From the NCBI GenBank assembly GCA_035574275.1, contig DATLYY010000073.1:1-64000 (forward strand): a stretch of 64,000 bases of DNA, read 5' to 3'. Shown here one piece after another: positions 50,657 through 59,684 of this stretch. Below the pieces are notes generated by a model. It was not told the DNA's origin. It ran no database searches and worked only from the letters and a program-made list of their open reading frames with translations. The DNA is from Verrucomicrobiia bacterium. GTDB lineage: Bacteria > Zixibacteria > MSB-5A5 > DSPP01. Made by a program: the position numbers and the translations under genes. Numbering within the stretch: position 1 is the first letter of the stretch; each line of letters starts with the position of its first letter.

Positions 50657-53119
50657 ATGATAGGCCAGACCGTTTCCCACTACCGGATTGAATCGGAAAT
50701 CGGCCAAGGGGGAATGGGGGTGGTTTACCGGGCACTGGACACCCGGTTGGAGCGAGCGGTGGCGCTGAAGTTTCTTTCCCCGCAATTCGTATCCCATCCC
50801 GAGGCCAAAGCCCGTTTTTTGAACGAAGCCCGGGCCGCTTCGGCTTTGAACCATCCCAACATCTGCACCATCTACGAAATCGGGGAATACGACAGCCGGG
50901 AGTTTATCGTGATGGAGTTGGTGGAAGGGGAGGCTCTTTCCAAAATCATCGCCGTCGGCAAACTTTCGGTGCCCACCGTTCTCGATTATTCACTGCAACT
51001 GGCTGAAGCGCTGGAAGCGGCCCACAAAAAGGGGGTTATTCACCGGGACATCAAACCGGACAACATCCTTGTGACCGCCGAAGGGCGGCTTAAGATAATG
51101 GATTTCGGCTTGGCCAAAATCCGGCACACCACCCGGATTACGACGACCGGGGCCGCCCTTGGAACCGCCGCCTATATGGCTCCGGAACAGGCCCGTGGGG
51201 AGTTGGTGGATGCTCGGGCGGACCTTTTTGCTTTGGGGATGATTATGTATGAAATGCTCACCGGTCGGCATCCCTTTGCGGGGCCGCAATCCCCGGAACA
51301 CCCGGCTGCGGTCATTTATGCCATTTTGCACGAAAAACCGGAACCCTTGGCGCATTATGCCGCCAATATCCCGGCCGGGTTGGAGACGGTCATCTTGAAG
51401 GCGCTGGAAAAAAGCCCGGCTCGCCGTTACCAGAGTGCCCGGGAACTGGCGTCCGATTTGCGTCTCTTGGTTCAATCCCCCCTCCATACCCTGCCCGTGG
51501 CGCAAGCCCCCATCCGCCCTTCCGTGGCGGTTTTGCATTTTGATAATCTGTCCGATTCTGAGGAGGATAAATATTTCGCCGCCGGAATCACCGAAGACAT
51601 CATTACCGATTTATCCAATATCGAAGGGCTGCGGGTCGCTTCCCGAATGCAGGTGGAACAATTCCGCTTCAAGCCGATCGACTTGGCGGAAATCGGCCGC
51701 CGGCTGCAGGTTGATTATGTTTTGCAGGGCTCCGTGCGCCGGGCTGCCAGCATCGTGCGCATCACGGCACAACTGACCAAGGTCGCGGACGGTTTTCAGG
51801 TCTGGTCCCGTCGCTTTGACCGAGAAATGAAACATATTTTTGAAATTCAGGATGAAGTTTCCAAGGAAGTGGCATCGGCCTTGAAAGTCCGGTTATCCCC
51901 CGACGATTTGGCCCGCATCGAAAAGATTCCGACCAACAATTTGCAGGCCTACGATTATTTCCTCAAGGGCCGGGAATACAACTGGAGTGTAGTTACTGAA
52001 GCGCAGAAGGAGTACATCGATTTGGCGGTGAAAATGTTTGAAAAAGCGATTGAGTTGGACCCCGCCTTTGCCGAGGCCTGGGCCGGTCTGGGAGAAGTGT
52101 ACACCTCCTACAGCATCCGGCGCATTGATTTTAATCCGGAGTACATCAAAAAGGCCGAGGAAAATATAAAAAAAGCGCTGGAGATCTCACCGGATCTGGC
52201 GGAAGCCCGCCGGGCTTTGGGGCGCTTCTACGCCAGCCAGAGGCGTTTTGCCGAAGCAGCGGTCGAACTGGGACGGGCAATTGAGTTGAAGCCGAACTAC
52301 GCGGATGCCTACTACAGTTTTGGTGCCGCCCGTTTTGAGGAAGGGAAATACGCCGAGGCGCTGCGGGCCTTTCAAAAAGTACTGGAACTCCGTCCAACCT
52401 TTTTTCTGGCGTTTCTAACGGCGGCGGAAACCGCCTGGGTACTGCAGAATTATGAGTTGACGGAAAACTACCTTAAACGCTGCGATGAACTGGTTTTGGG
52501 GCATTTCAAGGCGTATGACATCGCCGGTTGGTTGCATATCCGCCAGGGGAAGCTCGAGTTGGCCCGGGAGGACTTTCGACTGGCGGCGGAGCGTTGCGAA
52601 AACCCAAGTTTTGCCGAAACCATTAGTTTCGGTTTGATTCTGCTATCCGACCATGATCGTGCCATTCAACTTTTGCAACGGGTAGGGAATTCGGTCAACG
52701 GTACCAACCTCTACCTGCTGGGACTGGCCTATGCCCTCAAAGGGATGGAAAAGGAGGCCCGGCTGGCTTGGGGAACGGGAAGGGCGTTTCTCGAACGACA
52801 GCTTGACGAAGTCCCGGTCTTGCTGACCCCGTTGATGCTGGCCAGTCTGGCTTTAATTAGAGGGGCGGAGGGGAAATTAGAGGAGGCTTTTTGCGCTGTT
52901 CGGCAAGGGGAGGCAGTGGAGTTGGCCAAGCCCGAGGAAAAGGCCGCCTTGAAGGTGGTCGCGGGGATACTGTTTGGACAAAAAAAGGATGCCGTTCAAG
53001 CCGTGGAAGCTTTAAAAAACTCCCGCTCCAAATATTACACTCCCGTCGAGGCGGCCTTGGACCCGCGCTTGAAAGATATTGCCAACTCCCCAGGATTTAA
53101 AGCATATTTGACCAGTTGA
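50657..53119 (+). CDS. Ser/Thr protein kinase-TolB-like-TPR protein (first paralogue)
   Basis: 820 residues. Kinase domain ~1-275: glycine loop GQGGMGVVYRA, K38 in VALKFL, E in FLNEARAASAL, HRDIKPDN (129-136), DFGLAK (D149), APEQARGE. Then a TolB/FlgO-like segment ~287-410 (SVAVLHFDNLSDSEEDKYFA, ITEDIITDLS) and about ten TPR-like helices to the end. No membrane segment is seen. This architecture is common in signalling-rich Gram-negative bacteria, with TPRs as docking surface. The start lacks a clear ribosome site. The next gene follows after 26 nt. Confidence 0.9.
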   Translation: MIGQTVSHYRIESEIGQGGMGVVYRALDTRLERAVALKFLSPQFVSHPEAKARFLNEARAASALNHPNICTIYEIGEYDSREFIVMELVEGEALSKIIAVGKLSVPTVLDYSLQLAEALEAAHKKGVIHRDIKPDNILVTAEGRLKIMDFGLAKIRHTTRITTTGAALGTAAYMAPEQARGELVDARADLFALGMIMYEMLTGRHPFAGPQSPEHPAAVIYAILHEKPEPLAHYAANIPAGLETVILKALEKSPARRYQSARELASDLRLLVQSPLHTLPVAQAPIRPSVAVLHFDNLSDSEEDKYFAAGITEDIITDLSNIEGLRVASRMQVEQFRFKPIDLAEIGRRLQVDYVLQGSVRRAASIVRITAQLTKVADGFQVWSRRFDREMKHIFEIQDEVSKEVASALKVRLSPDDLARIEKIPTNNLQAYDYFLKGREYNWSVVTEAQKEYIDLAVKMFEKAIELDPAFAEAWAGLGEVYTSYSIRRIDFNPEYIKKAEENIKKALEISPDLAEARRALGRFYASQRRFAEAAVELGRAIELKPNYADAYYSFGAARFEEGKYAEALRAFQKVLELRPTFFLAFLTAAETAWVLQNYELTENYLKRCDELVLGHFKAYDIAGWLHIRQGKLELAREDFRLAAERCENPSFAETISFGLILLSDHDRAIQLLQRVGNSVNGTNLYLLGLAYALKGMEKEARLAWGTGRAFLERQLDEVPVLLTPLMLASLALIRGAEGKLEEAFCAVRQGEAVELAKPEEKAALKVVAGILFGQKKDAVQAVEALKNSRSKYYTPVEAALDPRLKDIANSPGFKAYLTS

Positions 53120-53145
53120 ACATTCAACGAAGAGGAGAACTAATA

Positions 53146-54399
53146 ATGAAAAGGACATTGTTCGCGCTGGTAATCGCTATCGGTATTGCGAGTGCCACTT
53201 ACGGGTTGCCCAAGGAAATTTTCAAAGAGCGGCGAGCCAGACTGATGGAGCTGATGGGGGACGGAGTGGCCGTTTTGTACGGCAGGACCGGAAGCTTTGA
53301 AGGGGAATTTGAACAGGATAACAATTTTTATTACCTGACCGGTGTGGAGGAACCAGGCGCCATTTTGGTTTTGGCCCCCAAGGAAAGAAGCCGCAAGGAT
53401 GTTTTGCTTTTGGCTCCCCGCAACCCGGAAGATGAGCGCTGGAGCGGCGAGCGCCCCTCACTGGGTAAAAAACTTGAGGACTCGCTCGGTTTCGAATATG
53501 TGGGGCGCACCGGCGGGCTGGGATGGATGGTTAACTCCTATCTCCAGCATACCACCAACTTGTGTTACCTTTCTCCGCCGGTTGCTTCGAATTCTCCCAT
53601 TCCGGCCGATCTTAATTTCTACAAGGACGTGACCGCCCGCGTGCCCGGTACCTCCATCAAAAATATGTCCCATTTAATCCGCGAGATGCGTGCCATTAAA
53701 AGCGAAGAAGAGCTGGTGGTGATGCGGAAGGCCATCGACATTACAGGCGAGGCGTTTGGGAAAGCGGCGTCAACGATCAAGCCGGGAATGACGGAACGGG
53801 ACATCCAGGATATCATTGAGAATGAGTTCAAGGCCCGTGGGGCTCGACGCGTGGCCTTTCCCTCCATTGTCGCCACCGGAAAAAACACCACCATTCTGCA
53901 CTACCGGCGCAATGACGCCGTCATAAAAGAGGGGGATTTGTTCCTGATGGATATTGGGGCGGAGTTTGACCACTACGCCGCCGACGTTTCCCGCACCATT
54001 CCCGTCTCCGGCAAATTTACACCCGAACAGCGGAAAATCTACGAAATCGTTTTGAGAGCGCAAAAAGCCGCCATGGCCAAAATCAAGCCGGGCGCATACG
54101 TACGGGAAGACGTTCACGCGGAAGCCAAACGGGTGATCGAGGAGGCGGGGTACGGGGAATACTTCATCCACGGCACCAGCCATTTCATCGGACTGGACGT
54201 ACACGATGTCGGCGATTACGGCAGCCCGCTTAAAGCGGGGATGGTCATTTCCGTCGAGCCGGGGATTTACATCCCCGAAACGGGAATCGGTGTGCGCATC
54301 GAGGATGACGTTCTGGTCACCAAGACGGGTTACCGGCTTTTAACCGGACATATTCCGAGGGAAACGGACGAAATTGAAAAACTCATGTCCGGGAAATAA
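53146..54399 (+). CDS. Exported Xaa-Pro aminopeptidase
   Basis: 417 residues from the ATG at 53146 with GAGGAG upstream; an ATG-type start 30 nt earlier lies in the frame but has no ribosome site. The signal peptide is ~1-21 (LFALVIAIGIASATYG). The N-terminal creatinase-like domain (YYLTGVEEPGA) precedes the pita-bread M24 domain with metal ligands in MDIGAEFDHYAADVSRT (two Asp), HGTSHFIGLDVHD (His), VEPGIYIPE (Glu) and RIEDDVLV (Glu). It removes N-terminal residues before proline, probably in the periplasm. It lies between two paralogous Ser/Thr kinases, so one transcript probably covers all three. Confidence 0.9.
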   Translation: MKRTLFALVIAIGIASATYGLPKEIFKERRARLMELMGDGVAVLYGRTGSFEGEFEQDNNFYYLTGVEEPGAILVLAPKERSRKDVLLLAPRNPEDERWSGERPSLGKKLEDSLGFEYVGRTGGLGWMVNSYLQHTTNLCYLSPPVASNSPIPADLNFYKDVTARVPGTSIKNMSHLIREMRAIKSEEELVVMRKAIDITGEAFGKAASTIKPGMTERDIQDIIENEFKARGARRVAFPSIVATGKNTTILHYRRNDAVIKEGDLFLMDIGAEFDHYAADVSRTIPVSGKFTPEQRKIYEIVLRAQKAAMAKIKPGAYVREDVHAEAKRVIEEAGYGEYFIHGTSHFIGLDVHDVGDYGSPLKAGMVISVEPGIYIPETGIGVRIEDDVLVTKTGYRLLTGHIPRETDEIEKLMSGK

Positions 54400-54417
54400 G
54401 CTTATATTTGTTCCGGG

Positions 54418-56655
54418 ATGAGCGGGCCGGATTTTGCGCACTACAAAATCCTGAAAAAATTGGGGGCCGGCGGTATGGGCGAAGTCCATCTGGCGGAGGA
54501 CACCAGGCTCGGCCGCAAGGTCGCCCTCAAGTTTCTTCCCCTTGGAACGTCCGTAGACCCGGAGGCCAAACAGCGTTTTCTGCACGAAGCCCGGACGGCC
54601 GCGGCTTTGAATCACCCGAATATTGTCACCATCTACGAGGTCGGGGAGTTTGGCGACCGATCCTACATTGCAATGGAGTACGTGGAGGGGCGCTCGCTTA
54701 AGGATATAATCGTTGTCGAGGGGCTGCCGATGGAGCGAGTACTGGAATTGGGGGTGCAAATCGCCGAAGGTTTGGCCAAGGCTCACCAAGCCGGCATCGT
54801 GCACTGCGACATCAAGTCGGACAATATCTTGGTGAACGCAGACGGACAAGCCAAAATTTTGGATTTCGGTTTGGCCCAGCTTAAGGGGGTCTCCGGCCTC
54901 GGCCCCGAAACTTCGGCCGGAACGCCAGGGTATATGTCCCCCGAGCAGGCGGAAGGGGGAGAACTCGATTTTCGCACCGACCTCTTTTCGTTTGGGATAG
55001 TTTTGTATGAAATGGTCACCTCCCGCCTACCCTTCAGCGGAGCCCACCCGGCAGCCGTGGTGTATGCCATTTTGAATGAAAAACCGCTACCCCTGAGCCG
55101 GTTTCGGCCGGAAAGCCCATCTTCTCTCCAATCCGTCGTGGAGCGGACATTGGCTAAAGACCGGGACAAACGCTTTTCCTCCGCTGCCGAGCTGGCTTCC
55201 GCGCTCCGGGATTGCCAAAGGGAATTGGTGGAACCGAGAAGCGGGAAAAAAGATAAACAGTCGGTGGCCGTTCTGTATTTCGACAATTTGAGCCAGGACC
55301 CGGACAGCGATTACTTCTGCGCCGGAATGACGGAGGATATTATCACCGACTTGTCCAAAATTGAAAGCATCCGGGTCGCTTCACGCAATGCCGTTTTGCC
55401 CTTCAAGGACAAGCCGGTCAATGTCCTGGAGCTGGGAAAAAACCTCGCTTTGGATGCCGTTTTGCAGGGGAGTTTGCGTCGGTTTGGAAACCGCATCCGG
55501 ATTTCCGCGCAGCTTATTGACGCCCGGGAGGGTTTCAACCTGTGGGCAGAGCGCTACGACCGGGAACTGACGGAAATTTTTGTATTGCAGGAGGAGATAG
55601 CCAAAAACATCGCCGGGGCCTTGAGAATACGGCTCTCCAATCAGGATGAGCAAAAAATAGCCCTGAAGTACAAAGGAAACCTTGAGGCGTACGACAATTA
55701 TCTTAAAGGGCGGAATTACTTCTACAAGTACACCAAACAGGATTTGCTTATCGCCATACAGATGTTTAGAAAGGCCCTGGATATTGACCCCGACTATGCT
55801 TTGGCATACGCCGGACTGGCCGACAGCTACGTGCAGATGATCGACCGTTATTACGAAACGGATAAAGGAATATTAAGAAAAGCAGAGGAGGCCGCTCAAA
55901 AGGCGTTGGCCATCGACCCCTTATGTGCCGAAGCCTATAAATCGCTGGGGCTGATTTATTACAAAGAATGGCGTTTCCGAAAAGCCAAGGAGCAGTTTTT
56001 GAAAGCTCTCGAATTGAAACCGAGTTTCGCAGCGGCCCGTTCCAATCTCGCGAGCACCTACATATATCTTGGCGAATTTGAACGGGCGGAGCGGGAATAT
56101 CTACGTGCCTACGAGGAGGATCCTTCGCTAACCTTCGTGCTTTGGCTTCTTGCGCGGTTGTACCTGAGCCTGAACCGGTTTTCCGAAGCGGAAAACTATA
56201 TTCAAAAAGTTTTTGATTCCGGCGAGTCCTCCTTCCACCTGGAAATTGGCTATTATCTTTTATCGAGAACATACTTTTATCAGGGGCAATCTGAAAAAGC
56301 CCTGCATTATTTGCAGAAATACGTCGAAGTGGAGCCGAACGAACCGTTCGGCGATTCCGCCATGGCCTCGCTCTATGCTGCGCTTGGCCAGCCGGACAGG
56401 GCACGCGTCAAAATCGCGGACACCTTGAAAAACGCCCCTTGGGATGAAGACATCATCGAGAATCTGATACTTGCGTTTTGGTTTTTGGGAGAAAAGGAGA
56501 ACTTCTACGAGTGGATCCGCAAGGGAACGGCGGAAAACAAAATCGTCTGGGTTTTTCTGGAAAGGAATCCGCTTTTGGAAAAAGCGCGGAGCGAGCCTTT
56601 GTTTCAGGAATTGCTTCGTTTATTGAAGGTGAAGACGATGGGGGAAATGGTCTAA
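54418..56655 (+). CDS. Ser/Thr protein kinase-TolB-like-TPR protein (second paralogue)
   Basis: 745 residues, same architecture as the gene at 50657: kinase ~1-270 (GAGGMGEVHLAE, K38, DFGLAQ), TolB-like ~285-410 (SVAVLYFDNLSQDPDSDYFC, TEDIITDLSKIE) and TPR repeats to the C-terminus. The catalytic loop reads HCDIKSDN: the Arg before the catalytic Asp131 is Cys, making it a non-RD kinase that should not need activation-loop phosphorylation. TATATT at 54402-54407 is 10 nt before the ATG and no Shine-Dalgarno is present, so a leaderless internal transcript is possible. It ends 7 nt before a convergent gene. Confidence 0.9.
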   Translation: MSGPDFAHYKILKKLGAGGMGEVHLAEDTRLGRKVALKFLPLGTSVDPEAKQRFLHEARTAAALNHPNIVTIYEVGEFGDRSYIAMEYVEGRSLKDIIVVEGLPMERVLELGVQIAEGLAKAHQAGIVHCDIKSDNILVNADGQAKILDFGLAQLKGVSGLGPETSAGTPGYMSPEQAEGGELDFRTDLFSFGIVLYEMVTSRLPFSGAHPAAVVYAILNEKPLPLSRFRPESPSSLQSVVERTLAKDRDKRFSSAAELASALRDCQRELVEPRSGKKDKQSVAVLYFDNLSQDPDSDYFCAGMTEDIITDLSKIESIRVASRNAVLPFKDKPVNVLELGKNLALDAVLQGSLRRFGNRIRISAQLIDAREGFNLWAERYDRELTEIFVLQEEIAKNIAGALRIRLSNQDEQKIALKYKGNLEAYDNYLKGRNYFYKYTKQDLLIAIQMFRKALDIDPDYALAYAGLADSYVQMIDRYYETDKGILRKAEEAAQKALAIDPLCAEAYKSLGLIYYKEWRFRKAKEQFLKALELKPSFAAARSNLASTYIYLGEFERAEREYLRAYEEDPSLTFVLWLLARLYLSLNRFSEAENYIQKVFDSGESSFHLEIGYYLLSRTYFYQGQSEKALHYLQKYVEVEPNEPFGDSAMASLYAALGQPDRARVKIADTLKNAPWDEDIIENLILAFWFLGEKENFYEWIRKGTAENKIVWVFLERNPLLEKARSEPLFQELLRLLKVKTMGEMV

Positions 56656-56662
56656 GTGGGCC

Positions 56663-59521
56663 TTACTGCACGCAGAAGATCGGTTCTGCCAAAAAGGTCG
56701 CATTCAGAAGAATCACGACATCGGTCGGGCTTATCAGGGAACCGTCGCAGTTCATATCGGCTATTTCAACCGGGCAGAAGCCGCTATTCAGATAAATGCA
56801 GTTAAGCAAAAGCACCACATCCGCCGCCGCCAAGCGTCCGTCACCGTTCATATCTCCTTTAAAGGCGATTTGGTAAACGAAAGCTGAACCAGCGTCGGTT
56901 TCCGTTCCAAAGTCGGCTCCCGGAGCGCCGATAAGGAAGCGGGTAATTCCTTCTTTGCCGGTAAGCGACTCAAAGATGCTCACCGACCCGCCCAGCCGGT
57001 CTCCGGAGGATTCCCCATCCACCTGGAAAAGGGGCTGGCCGGTTTCACCCGAATAGACCGTCATCGTGCCTGCATCGATTAATCCGTTTGGATCAGCCTC
57101 CGGGCCAGCAATGTAAAAATCGTCCTCACCCCCCATGTCCACGTCTTCAATCAAGCCGACGGATCCGCCCAAGCGGTTGGCCTCTTCCGTTCCCTTGAAT
57201 TCATGCAGAAGCGTCCCGTCCGACCCGGAATAGATGTAGGCGGCGCCGGCATCCAACAGTGTGGCGGCGCTCCCCGCAGAGAGAACATCCGTTCCCGGCG
57301 CGCCGACGATGAAATCATCCCCGCCGGCGCCGTCCGGGTTTCCAGAAATTCCAACCGCGTACCCGAACTGATCACCGGCTGCTGGACCGTAAATCGAATA
57401 CAGAAGTTGCCCGGTCTTACCGGAATAGACATAGGCCGCGCCCGCATCGACCATCCCGTTTATATCCGCCTCCGGCGTTCCGACGATAAAATCCTCCACG
57501 CCGTCTTCATCCACATCCCCTCCGACTCCCAGGGATCCCCCCAGCCGATTGGCGGCCTCTTCGCCGGTTATTTGATAAAGCAGGCTGCCGTCCAGACCGG
57601 AATAAACGTAAACTGCGCCGGCATCTTGCAGGACGGTCGAGCCCCCCGCCCCGCCCCCATCGGCGCCCGGGGCGCAAATAATAAACTCGTCGTAATTGTC
57701 GCTGTTAATGTCCTCCAGAAGACCGGCAGAGCCTCCCAGCCGGTCCGCCGTGGCGGTTCCTTTGACTTTGTAGAGCACGCTCCCGTCGTAACCGGAATAG
57801 ACGTAGGCCGCACCCGCGTCGACCATCCCGCTTACGTCCGCGTCGGGCGAACCGACGATGAAATCGGCATAACCATCGTTGTTAACGTCTCCACCGATTC
57901 CGGCCGAACCGCCAAGCCGGTCCCCCGATTCAATTCCGTTGATTTCATACAGTAGCTGCCCGTCCGCCCCGGAAAAGACCCCGACCGAACCGGCATCCGG
58001 CAGGGCCGCGGAATTTCCCGCCCCTCCAACATCCGCCCCGGGAATGGTAACCAAAAAGTCGGTAAAACCGTCACCGTTTAAGTCCCCGCCGCCGGCAACA
58101 GAAAACCCCAGCTGGTCTCCGGCAAAAGCGCCATTACGCTGAAAAAAGAGAACCGCGTTTACGGTGATGGTGAATGAACAGGAAGCGGAGTTTTGTGAAG
58201 CATCGGAAGCCGTGCAGGTCACCGTTGTTACGCCGACCGGAAATAGCGAGCCGGAAGGGGGGGAACAGACGGCCCCCGAGCTGGCGCAGTTATCCAATGT
58301 GGAGGCGGAATATACGACCGGCACGCCCGTTTGACCGGGCCCGGTGGTGACCGAAATATTTTGATTGCAGAAGACCTGTGGCGGCTCCGCATCCTGCACC
58401 GTAACCGGAAACGAGCAGCTGCTTGCATTCCCGGCGGTGTCCGTTGCCGTGCAGACCACGTTGGTTGTACCGACCAGGAAGAAAGAACCGGTCGGAGGGA
58501 CGCAGGCAACGGTTATCGGACTACATTCTCCAGATGCTTGTATACTATAATTGACAACGGCCCCGCATTGTCCAGGGTCGTTATGCCGGGCGATAAAAGC
58601 GGGACAGGTCAAAACCGGAGCTTGGCATCCGCAGGCGCTTGAATCGACGACAAAGGTGAAACAGGTGTTGGAGGAGGATAAATTGGTGCAACGTTTGTTG
58701 GCCGCAGGATCGGCCGGGTTGCAGGCGCTGTTGCCAATGTCCGGACAGGGATTCGGCTTTTGTTCCCCCTGAAATTTTATGCGCAGCGAAAATACCCCCG
58801 GCGTTTCCGGAACCGTCCAGTTAAAGCAGGCGTTTCCCTGCGCATCCGTCTCAACGGTATCCTCCCCGGCCTGGCCCACATTGGCTCCGCAGTCGCCGGC
58901 GTTGACGTAAAAAATAAGGTTTTGGCCCGACAGGGACGACAAATCCCCCGAGCCACAGCGCTGGGAAAGATTGGCACAGATCTCGATTGCCTCGCCGGGG
59001 CAAAGCGTATCCGGCAGGCTTGTCATCAAAGAAAGCTGGGTGTTGGCATCCACAAAAAGTGCGGTAGCTTGGGAGCGGGAAGTCTGCCCCGTCGCGCGCA
59101 CTCGTAAAACTTCCCCGAGGTTGTCGTCGTAGGGAACCGTCCAATCGCTTACAAATCCTCCTCTGGCAGAGGCGGCAACCGTCCAGGGATGATGTCCATC
59201 TCCTCCCGTGACGGATGAATCGACATGCTCCACTACCAGTTGCACGCCCTCCCCGGGTAGAAAACCGTTTCCGATTATGCGAACCGTACCGCCCGGGGGA
59301 TAGTCATATTGGTCGGTGGTCACCGAGGGGCTTAAAAATCCCCCGGTCAAATCGGGGTTTTGCTTTTTGTCGGTGAAACCAAGAAGCGCCGCCGCCGACA
59401 AGCACAGAAACAGAAGCTCAGTTTTCCGAACGAGCGTACGTACGATATTTTTTTCTTTGAAAAAGATTAAACCGAAAAACGGCGTCGATGGCAACCGGCA
59501 CCCCCCCAATTTACTAAGCAA
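56663..59521 (-). CDS. Exported HYR/FG-GAP propeller protein with C-terminal dockerin-like pair
   Basis: 952 residues from a TTG at 59521 placed 7 nt after AAAGGAGG; no ATG is available nearby. A hydrophobic export segment (LLFLCLSAAALLGF) lies at ~37-50. An Ig-like N-terminal part (YPPGGTVRIIGNGFLPGE) is followed by two HYR domains with paired cysteines (~310-480). Seven FG-GAP-like repeats follow, each near DRLGGSxG..DxNxDGxxDFIVGxPxAD, then two dockerin-like units (GDMNGDGRLAAADVV and ADMNCDGSLISPTDVV). The seven repeats could form an integrin-alpha-type beta-propeller. The role is likely adhesion or surface binding. Confidence 0.85.
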   Translation of the reverse strand: MLSKLGGCRLPSTPFFGLIFFKEKNIVRTLVRKTELLFLCLSAAALLGFTDKKQNPDLTGGFLSPSVTTDQYDYPPGGTVRIIGNGFLPGEGVQLVVEHVDSSVTGGDGHHPWTVAASARGGFVSDWTVPYDDNLGEVLRVRATGQTSRSQATALFVDANTQLSLMTSLPDTLCPGEAIEICANLSQRCGSGDLSSLSGQNLIFYVNAGDCGANVGQAGEDTVETDAQGNACFNWTVPETPGVFSLRIKFQGEQKPNPCPDIGNSACNPADPAANKRCTNLSSSNTCFTFVVDSSACGCQAPVLTCPAFIARHNDPGQCGAVVNYSIQASGECSPITVACVPPTGSFFLVGTTNVVCTATDTAGNASSCSFPVTVQDAEPPQVFCNQNISVTTGPGQTGVPVVYSASTLDNCASSGAVCSPPSGSLFPVGVTTVTCTASDASQNSASCSFTITVNAVLFFQRNGAFAGDQLGFSVAGGGDLNGDGFTDFLVTIPGADVGGAGNSAALPDAGSVGVFSGADGQLLYEINGIESGDRLGGSAGIGGDVNNDGYADFIVGSPDADVSGMVDAGAAYVYSGYDGSVLYKVKGTATADRLGGSAGLLEDINSDNYDEFIICAPGADGGGAGGSTVLQDAGAVYVYSGLDGSLLYQITGEEAANRLGGSLGVGGDVDEDGVEDFIVGTPEADINGMVDAGAAYVYSGKTGQLLYSIYGPAAGDQFGYAVGISGNPDGAGGDDFIVGAPGTDVLSAGSAATLLDAGAAYIYSGSDGTLLHEFKGTEEANRLGGSVGLIEDVDMGGEDDFYIAGPEADPNGLIDAGTMTVYSGETGQPLFQVDGESSGDRLGGSVSIFESLTGKEGITRFLIGAPGADFGTETDAGSAFVYQIAFKGDMNGDGRLAAADVVLLLNCIYLNSGFCPVEIADMNCDGSLISPTDVVILLNATFLAEPIFCVQ
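56875..58140 (-). repeat. Seven FG-GAP-type coding repeats (approximate bounds)
   Basis: Seven imperfect protein repeats of ~55-60 residues inside the gene at 56663-59521. Each has a (G/A)(D/N)(R/Q)(L/F)G(G/Y) opening, an Asp-rich calcium loop and a repeated AGAAYVYSG-like strand. The fifth to seventh have decayed loops (NPDGAGGDD, DVDMGGEDD, ESLTGKEGI). Confidence 0.7.
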
Positions 59522-59570
59522 GAAAAAACCTCCTTTTTAGTCGGCGATCCTCTTGTTTCCCTCGAGAGTC

Positions 59571-59598
59571 AATCTAACCACCCCCCATCGATTGTCAA
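59571..59598 (-). promoter_or_regulatory. Promoter of the HYR/FG-GAP gene
   Basis: Minus strand: consensus TTGACA (59598-59593), a 16-nt spacer and TAGATT (59576-59571), giving a leader of about 43 nt that contains AAAGGAGG. Confidence 0.55.
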
Positions 59599-59648
59599 GC
59601 AAATTTTTGACTAACAAGGCGTTAGAAGGGATTTTAGGCACAAAACGG

Positions 59649-59677
59649 TTGCTCCTGGCGGCCTTGGCACACATATT
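59649..59677 (+). promoter_or_regulatory. Possible promoter of the PP2C gene, leaderless spacing
   Basis: TTGCTC (59649-59654), a 17-nt spacer and CATATT (59672-59677). The ATG at 59685 starts 7 nt later and has no Shine-Dalgarno sequence. Confidence 0.4.
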
Positions 59678-59684
59678 AGCACCA

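Noticed and set aside
56875-58140. Regular DNA repeats that could be taken for a CRISPR array or tandem repeat locus
   Set aside because: They are diverged protein-coding FG-GAP repeats of ~170 nt in one open frame, with no identical short direct repeats or spacers.
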